Shown here: positions 1-9,137 of the stretch, piece by piece | Numbering within the stretch: position 1 is the stretch's first letter | Layout: each line of letters begins with the position of its first letter | DNA from: Lysobacteraceae bacterium | GTDB lineage: Bacteria > Pseudomonadota > Gammaproteobacteria > Xanthomonadales > Xanthomonadaceae | DNA length: 9,137 bases | Assembly (NCBI GenBank): GCA_027483745.1 | Contig: JAIXTZ010000089.1 | Coordinates: forward strand, 1 to 9,137 | Direction: 5' to 3' | Position numbers and translations under genes: made by a program | Notes under the pieces: model-generated | What the model saw: only the letters and a program-made list of their open reading frames with translations | What the model was told of the DNA's origin: nothing | Database searches by the model: none

Positions 1-16
1 AAGGTGTCGAGGTCAT
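1..16 (-). CDS. 5' end of an unidentified gene, translationally coupled to the debranching enzyme gene (partial)
   Basis: Only five codons are visible (Met-Thr-Ser-Thr-Pro), so no product can be named. On the minus strand an ATG at 16-14 overlaps the TGA stop of the upstream GH133 gene (15-13) as a four-base ATGA junction, a common sign of translational coupling within an operon. A purine-rich AAGGA lies at 27-23, six bases before the ATG, which is ideal Shine-Dalgarno spacing. That makes a real start more likely than a chance ATG. Given the neighbours, another alpha-glucan enzyme or transporter would be reasonable, but this is only inference. The gene continues beyond the left edge of the window. 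Confidence 0.45.
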
Positions 17-2370
17 GGGGTGTCCTTGCGCTCGGTGTCGGTCGGCGCGAGCAGTTGCGCGCGCGTCGGTTGCGGATGGCGGTCGAGGCCGCCGGATTCG
101 ATGAAGCGTTCCAGCACGTTGCGGCCCTGCCGGACCGGCCAGCCGTCGGCAGGTGGCGTCGGCTCCGCGGCGAGCGGCCACGACGCCGGCGCTTCCGGGA
201 TCGGCAAGTCGATGACGAGCGGGCCGTCGCGCAGCGTCACGGCCCGAGGTTCATGGCCCCCCAGCATGCCGCCGAGCGACAGGCGCAGGGGCCGTTCGCG
301 TGCCGCGAAGGTCCAGCGTTGGCGGCCGTCGCGTTGCGTCACGGTGAAACGCAGCGGCTCGTCCTCGCCCAGCGGCAGCACGGCCTCGATGTCGGTCCAC
401 GCGACCGGCAGCGCGGGACTCAGTTCGACCACGCCATCGAGCAGTCGCGGGCGAACGCCGAGGTAATCCTGCACGGCATTGCGCACGAACTCCGCGGTGC
501 TCCAGCTCTGCGCATAGGTGCCGGAAGGCCGAACGCGACCGCCGTCGTCGAGGGTGGCGTCGGCCAATTCGGCGAGATGGCCGGGCGCGTCGTCCTCGAG
601 GATCTGGCGCGCCAGCTCGCGGGTGACGCGATAGGCCGTGTCCTGCTGGTGGAAGCGCGTCAGGGCCGTGATCGCCGGGCCCGCCGTCCACTGCCAAACG
701 GTGCCGTTGTGGTACGCGGCGTCCTTGTGGTGATGCGCCTCGTCGACATGCCGCGGATGGAAGCGCACGTCGTCCGGGGCGAGCGACAGCGGCCCTCGGG
801 GCAGCAGCAACGCGGCGGCCGTGTCCCGCGTGACGGCCTGCTCGACGTCGCGAGGCAGGAAAGGGGCGCGCTCCGGCAGCGGCGGGACCGAGACGGCCAT
901 CCAGGCGTTCGGCCGCAGGCTGGTATCGACGCGGCCGTCGGCCAGCAGGCGATCCGCGAGCTGGCCGTCGCGCCAATAGCGGGCCAGCACGGCATCGCGC
1001 GTTCGCCCGGCCATCGCGGCGTAGCGTTCGGCCTCGGCGCTGTCGCCATCGCGCACCGCCAGATCCGCACCGATCACCAGCACCGCATGCCACAGGGCCT
1101 GGATCTCGATGGCACGGTCGCCGCGCGGCGACCAGCCGCGACCGCCGCGGATGCGCGCATCCATCCAGGTGTCGGCTTCGGCATGGCGCAGCAGGCCGTC
1201 GTCGTCGAGGTACTGCGCCGCGCCGGCGACGTAATCGCGGAGGAGGCGCCGCAGCGCCGGCAGTCCGCTCGCATCGCCGCTGGCCTGCGCCGTTTCCCAC
1301 GCGGCGCGGATCAGCCAAGGCGTGCCATCGACAGTGTTGTAGAGCGTGTCGGTCGCCGCGGCGACGCGGTTCGGCACGCGGCCCTGCTCCGTCCCTGCGG
1401 CGCGGTTCTGCAGCGCGGCGAAATTCGCGATGACGGCCTGCGCGCGCTCGAATTCGCCGGTGACGAGGTGGGTGCCCGGCAGGGCGATGAAGGTGTCGCG
1501 GCCCCAGTTGTCGCGGAACCACGGCAGGCCGGCCCAGAGCCCGGGCCCGAACTCGTCGGTGCGGAAGGTGGCATTGCTGGCGATGGCCCAACGGAAGGCC
1601 TCATCGAAGGCCACATCCCCAGTGCGAACGCGCAGCGATTCGAGACCTGCGCGTCGACGTTCGATGCCCGCCGCCCAGAGATCCCCGCCGAAACCCTGGT
1701 TCGCCTCGCCCTGCAGCGCGGCCAACGTCGCGTTCGCGTCGGCCGGGGTTCGGCCGAAGGCCAGATGCACCGCGAGCGTCGAGGCCGGCACCTCGGGTTC
1801 GACGAGGACCAACGTGATCTCCGCAGCCGCACCCACGGCCCGCCGCAGCACGTCATCGGCCTCGAGGCGCCGCACCGGCACGCTGGCGGAGAACGCGTGC
1901 CCGTCGGCCTCCGGCCCCAGCATCAGCAGCAGGGCCACGCGGCGGCCGTCGCGTGCTCCCGCACAGATCGACAGCGCGGGATGTCCGGCCTGCAGCTGCA
2001 CGGCCTCGATGCTGCCCTCGGGATGCCGCACCTCGTGGCCCCAGGGCCGCAACGTGTCGCTCTCGGCCTCGCGACGATCGAGAAGCTGGCCATCGACCAG
2101 GATCGCGAAGCCGCGCAGCAACGAGAGATCGCCCGGCCCGGACCACGCGTGCATGCGATAGCCCGTGCCGCCGAGCCACTCGAAGGCCCGGGCGTCGAGG
2201 TCGCCGCGATGCTGGTCGCTGGCAACGATCCGTTGGCCGCGCCCTTCCGGGCCACCCACGGGGTGCAAGCGCAGCGACGGCGCTTCGGTGCCCGCAACGC
2301 AGCGCGCGGCCGCCGCGTGCGCAAGCCCCGCGAACCCCAGAACCGTCATCAAGGTGATGCATCGCAACAT
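13..2370 (-). CDS. Secreted amylo-alpha-1,6-glucosidase / glycogen debranching enzyme (GDE C-domain, GH133 type)
   Basis: This 785-residue protein is predicted to hydrolyse alpha-1,6-linked glucose at branch stubs of glycogen, starch or maltodextrins. The core from about residue 250 to 650 shows the landmarks of the GDE_C (alpha/alpha)6-barrel family: WFRDNWGRDTFIALPG (284-299), a VPNR...YNTVDGTPW stretch (332-352), TWMDAR (401-406) with acidic residues suited to catalysis, RPNAW (486-490) and YHNGTVWQW (553-561). Residues about 20-240 look like the N-terminal beta-rich substrate domain; a beta-type tail of about 130 residues follows the barrel. Residues 1-19 form a clear Sec signal peptide (short charged start, hydrophobic core, Ala-His-Ala before the cut), so it should act in the periplasm or outside. 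That is unusual, since most family members are cytoplasmic. The start at 2370 is supported by AAGGAA at 2386-2381, ten bases upstream, and by the signal peptide. It is divergent to pulA and probably heads an operon running off the left edge. GH133 membership rests on motifs; the exact substrate is unknown. Confidence 0.9.
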   Translation of the reverse strand: MLRCITLMTVLGFAGLAHAAAARCVAGTEAPSLRLHPVGGPEGRGQRIVASDQHRGDLDARAFEWLGGTGYRMHAWSGPGDLSLLRGFAILVDGQLLDRREAESDTLRPWGHEVRHPEGSIEAVQLQAGHPALSICAGARDGRRVALLLMLGPEADGHAFSASVPVRRLEADDVLRRAVGAAAEITLVLVEPEVPASTLAVHLAFGRTPADANATLAALQGEANQGFGGDLWAAGIERRRAGLESLRVRTGDVAFDEAFRWAIASNATFRTDEFGPGLWAGLPWFRDNWGRDTFIALPGTHLVTGEFERAQAVIANFAALQNRAAGTEQGRVPNRVAAATDTLYNTVDGTPWLIRAAWETAQASGDASGLPALRRLLRDYVAGAAQYLDDDGLLRHAEADTWMDARIRGGRGWSPRGDRAIEIQALWHAVLVIGADLAVRDGDSAEAERYAAMAGRTRDAVLARYWRDGQLADRLLADGRVDTSLRPNAWMAVSVPPLPERAPFLPRDVEQAVTRDTAAALLLPRGPLSLAPDDVRFHPRHVDEAHHHKDAAYHNGTVWQWTAGPAITALTRFHQQDTAYRVTRELARQILEDDAPGHLAELADATLDDGGRVRPSGTYAQSWSTAEFVRNAVQDYLGVRPRLLDGVVELSPALPVAWTDIEAVLPLGEDEPLRFTVTQRDGRQRWTFAARERPLRLSLGGMLGGHEPRAVTLRDGPLVIDLPIPEAPASWPLAAEPTPPADGWPVRQGRNVLERFIESGGLDRHPQPTRAQLLAPTDTERKDTP

Positions 2371-2380
2371 GCGGCGCGCG

Positions 2381-2386
2381 TTCCTT
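2381..2386 (-). promoter_or_regulatory. Shine-Dalgarno site of the secreted debranching enzyme gene
   Basis: Read on the minus strand this is AAGGAA, ten bases before the ATG at 2370. It is the best ribosome site seen in the window and fixes the start ahead of the signal peptide; the internal Met at residue 8 would destroy the signal peptide's charged end. Confidence 0.6.
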
Positions 2387-2399
2387 CAAACCCGCGGTG

Positions 2400-2405
2400 A
2401 GCGTA
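2400..2405 (-). promoter_or_regulatory. Candidate -10 box (TACGCT) for the debranching enzyme gene
   Basis: On the minus strand TACGCT fits the TAnnnT pattern. A start of transcription about seven bases further would give a leader of roughly 22 bases containing the AAGGAA ribosome site. No TTGACA-like -35 exists at 17 bases; the hexamer there is CCGCCC (2428-2423). The palindrome at 2434-2445 is centred 37 bp upstream of this box. Assigned by pattern only. Confidence 0.35.
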
Positions 2406-2433
2406 GCGGCTGTCCCGCACCCGGGCGGCGCAC

Positions 2434-2445
2434 GCATACGTATGC
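2434..2445. promoter_or_regulatory. Perfect 12-bp palindrome, candidate LacI-family operator in the divergent promoter region
   Basis: GCATACGTATGC is a perfect inverted repeat with a central CG, the classic form of LacI/GalR-family operators; that family often controls sugar genes. It is in the 144-base region between the divergent debranching enzyme and pulA genes and is A/T-rich against a very G+C-rich background. Its centre is 37 bp from the presumed -10 of the minus-strand gene and 44 bp from that of pulA. A related site with the same ATACGT core precedes glgP. No regulator gene is in the window, so the protein that binds is unknown. Confidence 0.5.
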
Positions 2446-2480
2446 ATCGCGATTGAGCCGCCCACCGCACGCGCACGGCC

Positions 2481-2486
2481 TAGGAT
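2481..2486 (+). promoter_or_regulatory. Candidate -10 box (TAGGAT) for pulA
   Basis: TAGGAT fits the TAnnnT pattern and would start transcription near 2493, giving a leader of about 22 bases before the ATG at 2515. If right, the upstream in-frame ATG at 2485 would lie outside the transcript, which argues for the later start. At 17 bases upstream stands CCGCCC (2458-2463), not a TTGACA-like -35. A TTGAGC at 2453-2458 is 22 bases away, too far for a normal promoter. Confidence 0.4.
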
Positions 2487-2514
2487 GCGAAGCCGCCCGA
2501 TCGCCGGACTCCGC

Positions 2515-5244
2515 ATGCTGCTCCGCACCACCGCCTTCGTCGCTCTTGTCCTCGCCGCGAGCCCGGCCCATGCGATGCCGCCGCCGGACACGCGTCCCGC
2601 CGAATGTGCGGTGCACGCCGGCAGCACCGTGATCCATCCCTGGTCGGACGCGCTGCCCGCGCACCAGCGCGCGGCCTGGCTCAGCGGCACGCAACTGCGC
2701 TGGGCCGCGCCGGCGGAGGCCGCCTCGGTCGTGGTACTGCGCGCGCCGAGTCCGCAGCTTCGGCTCGTTCCCGGCGCCGCACCGGAAGGCCACGCGATCC
2801 GGCATGCGCTGGCGCCGATCCGTCTTCGCAGTAGCGATTCCCGCTTCAGCCACGTGCTCGGCAGCACCTTCGAACTCGCGGAGCCCCTGCCGACGGACGC
2901 TTGGCGCGAAACGCTGGTCGTCGCGGCGCTCGACGCCGACGGCCGCGTGCTCGACGCGACCGGCCTGCAGAACGCCGGCGCGTTGGATGCCGTATTCGCG
3001 CCCCAAGCCAAGAACGCGACGCTGGGCGCGACGATCGACGCCGGCGCGACGCGCTTCGCGCTGTGGGCACCGACGGCCACGCACGTGTCGATCTGCCTGT
3101 TCGATGCCGCCGATCCGTCGACCGCGAACGCCACACCCACCATTGACGCGCAGCGGATGCGTGTCGAACCCGCGAGCGGCGTCTGGACGCACACCGTCCC
3201 CGCCGACCTCCGCGGGCGCCGCTACGCCTTCCTCGTCGATGTGCTGGTGCCGGGCGTCGGCCTGGTGCGCAACCGTGTCACCGATCCGTATGCGCTCGGC
3301 CTGAATGCGGATTCGCAGGCCTCCGTCGTGCTCGATCTCGACGACCCGGCGACGAAACCGGAGGGCTGGGCCAACGACCGTCGCCCGGACACCGTGCAGG
3401 GCAACACCGACCTCGTGGTCTACGAGCTGCACGTCCGCGACTTCTCGCGCGACGACGCCACGGTCCCCACCGCGCATCGCGGCACCTACCTCGCCTTCAC
3501 CCACGCCGACACGGACGGCATGCGCCACCTGCGCGCGCTCGCCGATGCCGGCCTCACCGACGTGCACCTGCTGCCCACCTACGATCTCGCTTCCGTGCCC
3601 GAACGCGATTGCGCGCGGCCCGAGCTTCCTACCGGTCAAGGCCCGGCCGGCGACGGCGTGCAGGCGGCGATCGGCGCGGTGCGCGAGCGTGACTGCTACA
3701 ACTGGGGCTATGACCCGTGGCACTTCAACGTGCCCGAGGGCAGCTACAGCACGGCGCCCGACGAGGCCGCGACGCGGGTACGCGAATTCCGCACGATGGT
3801 CCAGGCGCTGCACCAGGCCGGCCTGCGCGTGGGCCTCGATGTCGTCTACAACCACACAATGGCGAGCGGCCAGGACCGTCAGTCGGTGCTCGACCGCGTG
3901 GTGCCCGGCTACTACCACCGGCTGAACGCGCAAGGCGCGGTCGAAACCTCGACCTGCTGCCCGAACACCGCCACCGAGGCCACGATGATGGCCAAGCTGA
4001 TGATCGAATCGGCGGTGATCTGGGCGCGCGACTACCGCATCGATTCCTTCCGCTTCGACCTGATGGGCCACCAGCCCAAGTCGGCGATGCTCGACCTGCA
4101 GCGCGCCGTCGATGCGGCCACCGGCCGCCGCATTCATTTGCTGGGCGAAGGCTGGAACTTCGGCGAAGTCGCTGACGGCGCGCGTTTCCCGCAGGCCGCG
4201 CAGGGCGTCCTGAACGGCACGGGCATCGCCACCTTCAGCGACCGCATGCGCGACGCGGCCCGCGGCGGCCGCGCCGGCGACCGCGGCGAGGCACTGAACG
4301 CGCAGGGCTGGCTTTCCGGCCTCCACCACGCGCCGAACGCGGCGAACGCCGCGCGCCCGAAGGCGGAGACCGAGGCGGAACTGCGCCGTGCCGAGGCGCT
4401 GATCCGTGTCGGCCTTGCCGGCACGCTCGTGGACTACGCCACGTTCGACGCCGATGGCGCGGTGAAGCCGCTGCGCGAGTTCCGCTACGGCAGCGGCCCG
4501 GCCGGCTACGTCAGTCAGCCCGGCGAGGTCGTCAACTACACCGAGAACCACGACAACCTCACGCTGTTCGACAGCAACGCGCTGCGCCTCCCGCTGGAGA
4601 CCACGCGCCATGAACGGGCGCGCGTGCAGGTGCTGGGCAACGCGCTGGTGTTGCTTGCTCAAGGCGTGGCCTACCTGCACGCCGGGCAAGAGGTGATGCG
4701 CAGCAAGTCGCTGGACCGCAACAGCTACAACTCCGGCGATGCGTTCAACGTCGTCGATTGGACCGGCGAACGCAGCACCTTCGGCATCGGCCTGCCGCCG
4801 GCCTGGGACAACGAGGACAGCTGGCCGCAGATGCGCGTCGTGCTCGGGCGCGCCGGAGAGATCGCGCCCCGCGCCGAGGACGCCGCCTTCGTGAACACCT
4901 GGACGCAGGCCCTGCTGCGCCTGCGCCGCGACGAGCCCCTGCTGCGGCTGGCGACGACCGATGCCGTGCAGGCCGCGCTGCGCTTCGTCCCGGTGGACGG
5001 CGAACCCGGTCTCGTCATCGGGCATCTCGACGGCCGCGCGCTGCCGGCCACGCATCTGGCGCACGGCCGACAGCTTGTCTATGTGCTCAACACCGACGCG
5101 CGTCCGCGCACGGCAACGGTGGCGGCGACAGGCGGCGGCAGCTGGGCGCTGCACCCCGCCCTCGACGGCCTCGCCGAGGGCACGCTTAGCGCCGACGGAC
5201 GGGTCTCGGTGCCGGGCCGCAGCGTCGCGGTTTTCGTGCGTTGA
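2515..5244 (+). CDS. pulA: Secreted pullulanase-type alpha-1,6-glucosidase (GH13)
   Basis: This 909-residue enzyme should hydrolyse alpha-1,6 bonds of pullulan and branched dextrins outside the cytoplasm. Residues 1-20 form a signal peptide ending Ala-His-Ala, with no lipobox. Next come a pullulanase N2-like domain (about 28-150), a CBM48 module (about 168-275, with FALWAPTATHV) and the GH13 barrel. The type I pullulanase signature YNWGYDP is at 395-401, region I DVVYNH at 442-447, the nucleophile Asp515 in FRFDLMGH, the acid/base Glu545 in LLGEGWNF, and Asp680 in ENHDN. The Cys-Cys pair before region II and the cysteine next to YNWGYDP resemble Klebsiella PulA. A DUF3372-like C-terminal beta domain covers about 750-909. 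Length fits the family. An in-frame ATG at 2485 would add ten residues but overlaps the -10-like TAGGAT and lacks a ribosome site, so I prefer 2515; the ribosome site there is also weak (CGGA). Divergent to the GH133 gene, with which it shares the promoter region. Confidence 0.93.
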   Translation: MLLRTTAFVALVLAASPAHAMPPPDTRPAECAVHAGSTVIHPWSDALPAHQRAAWLSGTQLRWAAPAEAASVVVLRAPSPQLRLVPGAAPEGHAIRHALAPIRLRSSDSRFSHVLGSTFELAEPLPTDAWRETLVVAALDADGRVLDATGLQNAGALDAVFAPQAKNATLGATIDAGATRFALWAPTATHVSICLFDAADPSTANATPTIDAQRMRVEPASGVWTHTVPADLRGRRYAFLVDVLVPGVGLVRNRVTDPYALGLNADSQASVVLDLDDPATKPEGWANDRRPDTVQGNTDLVVYELHVRDFSRDDATVPTAHRGTYLAFTHADTDGMRHLRALADAGLTDVHLLPTYDLASVPERDCARPELPTGQGPAGDGVQAAIGAVRERDCYNWGYDPWHFNVPEGSYSTAPDEAATRVREFRTMVQALHQAGLRVGLDVVYNHTMASGQDRQSVLDRVVPGYYHRLNAQGAVETSTCCPNTATEATMMAKLMIESAVIWARDYRIDSFRFDLMGHQPKSAMLDLQRAVDAATGRRIHLLGEGWNFGEVADGARFPQAAQGVLNGTGIATFSDRMRDAARGGRAGDRGEALNAQGWLSGLHHAPNAANAARPKAETEAELRRAEALIRVGLAGTLVDYATFDADGAVKPLREFRYGSGPAGYVSQPGEVVNYTENHDNLTLFDSNALRLPLETTRHERARVQVLGNALVLLAQGVAYLHAGQEVMRSKSLDRNSYNSGDAFNVVDWTGERSTFGIGLPPAWDNEDSWPQMRVVLGRAGEIAPRAEDAAFVNTWTQALLRLRRDEPLLRLATTDAVQAALRFVPVDGEPGLVIGHLDGRALPATHLAHGRQLVYVLNTDARPRTATVAATGGGSWALHPALDGLAEGTLSADGRVSVPGRSVAVFVR

Positions 5245-5270
5245 TCGACACGCCGTCGTGCCCGCGCCCA

Positions 5271-5284
5271 TGAATACGTTTTCA
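5271..5284. promoter_or_regulatory. Near-perfect 14-bp palindrome, candidate LacI-family operator upstream of glgP
   Basis: TGAATACGTTTTCA pairs at six of seven positions around a central CG and shares the ATACGT core with the palindrome at 2434-2445. It lies in the 80-base gap between pulA and glgP, its centre 37 bp upstream of the TAAGCT box, the same distance as the first site from the divergent gene's box. This suggests a shared regulator for the cluster. The site would be just upstream of the -35 position, fitting an activator or a looping repressor. Inference from pattern only. Confidence 0.45.
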
Positions 5285-5311
5285 CGCCCGCCCCAGCGCG
5301 GACGTGGACTT

Positions 5312-5317
5312 TAAGCT
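5312..5317 (+). promoter_or_regulatory. Candidate -10 box (TAAGCT) for glgP, implying a leaderless transcript
   Basis: TAAGCT fits TAnnnT and ends seven bases before the ATG at 5325, so transcription would begin at or next to the start codon. No Shine-Dalgarno sequence precedes this ATG, as expected for a leaderless message. A CCGCCC hexamer stands 18 bases upstream (5288-5293) in place of a normal -35. It overlaps the alternative GTG reading frame beginning at 5304. Confidence 0.4.
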
Positions 5318-5324
5318 CCCGCGG

Positions 5325-7812
<2,488 letters not shown>

Positions 7813-7820
<8 letters not shown>

Positions 7821-9137
7821 TCCGGGCGCCGTCGCGGCCCTGCTCGCGGCGCGCCATGCCGATCCCTTCGCCGTGCTCGGCCTCCACGCCGACGCGGCCG
7901 ACGCGCTGTGGCTGCGCGCCCTGCTGCCGGGTGCCGACACGGTCGACGTCATCGACGCGTCGAGCGGCAAGGCCGTCGCGACTTTGGCGCCGCGGCGCCT
8001 CGATCTGTCGGCCGGCGAGAGCCTGGTCACGCCGCTGTTCGAAGGCCGCATCCCGCGCCGCAAGCAGCGTTTCGACTATCGCCTGCGGGTGCGCTGGGCC
8101 AGCGGCGACGACGGCACCTACGCCGACGCCTATGCCTTCGGCCCGCAGATCAGCGATGACGAACTGCGCGCCTTCCACGAAGGCCACCACACGCGGCCGC
8201 AGCGCTTCCTCGGCGCGCACCTCGCCACGATCAGCGGCGTTCAGGGCGTCCGCTTCGCCGTCTGGGCACCGAACGCGCGGCGCGTCTCGGTGGTCGGCGA
8301 CTTCAACGGCTGGGACGGCCGCCGCCACCCGATGCGCCTGCGCCACACCGCGGGCGTGTGGGAGCTGTTCGTGCCGCATGCCGCGCCGGGCGACCTGTAC
8401 AAGTACGAGCTGGTCGACGCCAACGGCAGTCTGCTGCCGGCCAAGGCCGATCCCTACGCCTTCGCAAGCGAGCTGCGCCCCGGCAATGCCAGCCGGGTGG
8501 CCGCGCCGCGCCCCGACACGCCGCTGCCGGCCGAGCGCGCCGCACGCAACCATCGCGGCGTACCGATCAGCACCTACGAGGTGCACCTCGCCTCTTGGGC
8601 GCACCCCGACCTCGCCACGGCGACGGCAGCGCGCCCGGACTGCGCCGAGCACAGCGCACGCACCGGCTTCCCGCACTGGGATGCGCTCGCGGCGGTGCTG
8701 CCGAGCTACGCAGCGACACTCGGATTCACCCACGTCGAACTGCTGCCGATCACCGAACACCCCTTCGACGGCAGCTGGGGCTACCAGACACTCGGCCTGT
8801 TCGCGCCCACCGCGCGCTTCGGCGAACCCGAGGGCTTCGGCCGCTTCGTCGCCGCCTGCCACGCGGCCGGCCTCGGCGTGATCCTGGATTGGGTGCCCGC
8901 GCATTTTCCGCGCGACGCCCACGGCCTCGGCCGCTTCGACGGCACCGCACTCTACGAATACGCCGATCCGCGCGAGGGCGAGCACCGCGATTGGGGCACC
9001 CTGATCCCGAACTTCGGTCGCAACGAGGTGGTGAGCTTCCTCACCGGCAGCGCGCTGCACTGGCTGGAGCACTGGGGCGTCGACGGCCTGCGCGTGGATG
9101 CGGTGGCCTCGATGCTCTACCGCGACTACTCCCGCAA
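7813..9137 (+). CDS. glgB: 1,4-alpha-glucan branching enzyme, N-terminal part (cut by window end)
   Basis: GlgB cuts an alpha-1,4 chain and rejoins it by an alpha-1,6 bond, making glycogen branches in the cytoplasm. My translation from ATG 7813 stays open for 441 codons to the window end. It begins with an N1-type domain containing ARHADPFAVLGLH, found in long E. coli-like GlgB proteins, then a CBM48 domain (FAVWAPNARRVSVVGDFNGWDG, roughly residues 150-165), and the GH13 barrel from about residue 255. Visible barrel landmarks are VELLPITEHPFDGSWGYQ, region I DWVPAHFP, and region II GLRVDAVASMLY with the nucleophile Asp429. The acid/base Glu, the third catalytic Asp and the C-terminal beta domain lie beyond the edge; the E. 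coli enzyme has 728 residues, so about 60% is present. The start overlaps the last eight bases of glgP, with only a weak, distant purine run, so translation is probably coupled to glgP. Confidence 0.95.

Noticed and set aside
4..2400. A 798-codon plus-strand open frame across the whole GH133 gene.
   Set aside because: Its translation is rich in Arg, Ala, Gly and His with no recognisable domain, and the opposite strand encodes a protein with clear family motifs and a ribosome site. Long antisense frames are expected at this G+C content.
2453..2458. TTGAGC as a -35 box for pulA.
   Set aside because: It is 22 bases from TAGGAT, too far for a standard sigma-70 promoter.
2485..2514. Upstream ATG (2485) as the pulA start.
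   Set aside because: No ribosome site, and it overlaps the best -10-like box. The signal peptide is complete from 2515. Still possible, but less likely.
5246..5258. CGAC/GTCG inverted repeat after pulA as a terminator.
   Set aside because: The stem is only four pairs with no T-run following; it does not look like an intrinsic terminator.
2386..5271. A 961-codon minus-strand open frame opposite pulA.
   Set aside because: No family motifs; it is a high-G+C shadow of pulA, and it would also run across the divergent promoter region.

Overview
The window is about 70% G+C and is almost fully coding. It carries an alpha-glucan (starch/maltodextrin/glycogen) gene cluster. The G+C content, the secreted Klebsiella-type pullulanase, the short A/T-poor promoters with TAnnnT -10 boxes, and the glgP-glgB pairing suggest a Gram-negative gammaproteobacterium of the Xanthomonadaceae/Lysobacteraceae kind. 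That placement is inference from style, not a match to a genome.

Layout. Positions 1-16 (minus) hold only the first five codons of an unidentified gene, whose start overlaps the stop of its upstream neighbour in an ATGA junction. Positions 13-2370 (minus) encode a signal-peptide-bearing amylo-alpha-1,6-glucosidase (debranching enzyme C-domain family, GH133 type). Positions 2371-2514 are a divergent promoter region with a perfect 12-bp palindrome centred on CG. Positions 2515-5244 (plus) encode a secreted GH13 pullulanase (pulA type). Positions 5245-5324 are a short gap with a second, similar near-palindrome and a promoter. Positions 5325-7820 (plus) encode glycogen/maltodextrin phosphorylase (glgP). 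From 7813 to the window end (plus) runs the 5' part of glgB, the 1,4-alpha-glucan branching enzyme; it overlaps glgP by 8 bases and is cut by the window edge just after its GH13 nucleophile.

How the genes could work together. Two debranching enzymes of unrelated fold, both with Sec-type signal peptides, are divergently transcribed and would act outside the cytoplasm on alpha-1,6 branch points of pullulan, starch or glycogen. Linear maltodextrins taken up by the cell could then be cleaved to glucose-1-phosphate by GlgP, while GlgB builds branches into stored glycogen. This links external glucan use to internal glycogen turnover.

The most interesting signal is regulatory. Two CG-centred inverted repeats share the core ATACGT and look like LacI-family operators. 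They sit at the same distance (37 bp, centre to centre) from a -10-like box upstream of the GH133 gene and of glgP, and the first also faces pulA. All three presumed promoters lack a TTGACA-like -35. I see no RNA genes, mobile elements, CRISPR arrays or clear terminators, and no wholly new system: the enzymes belong to known families.
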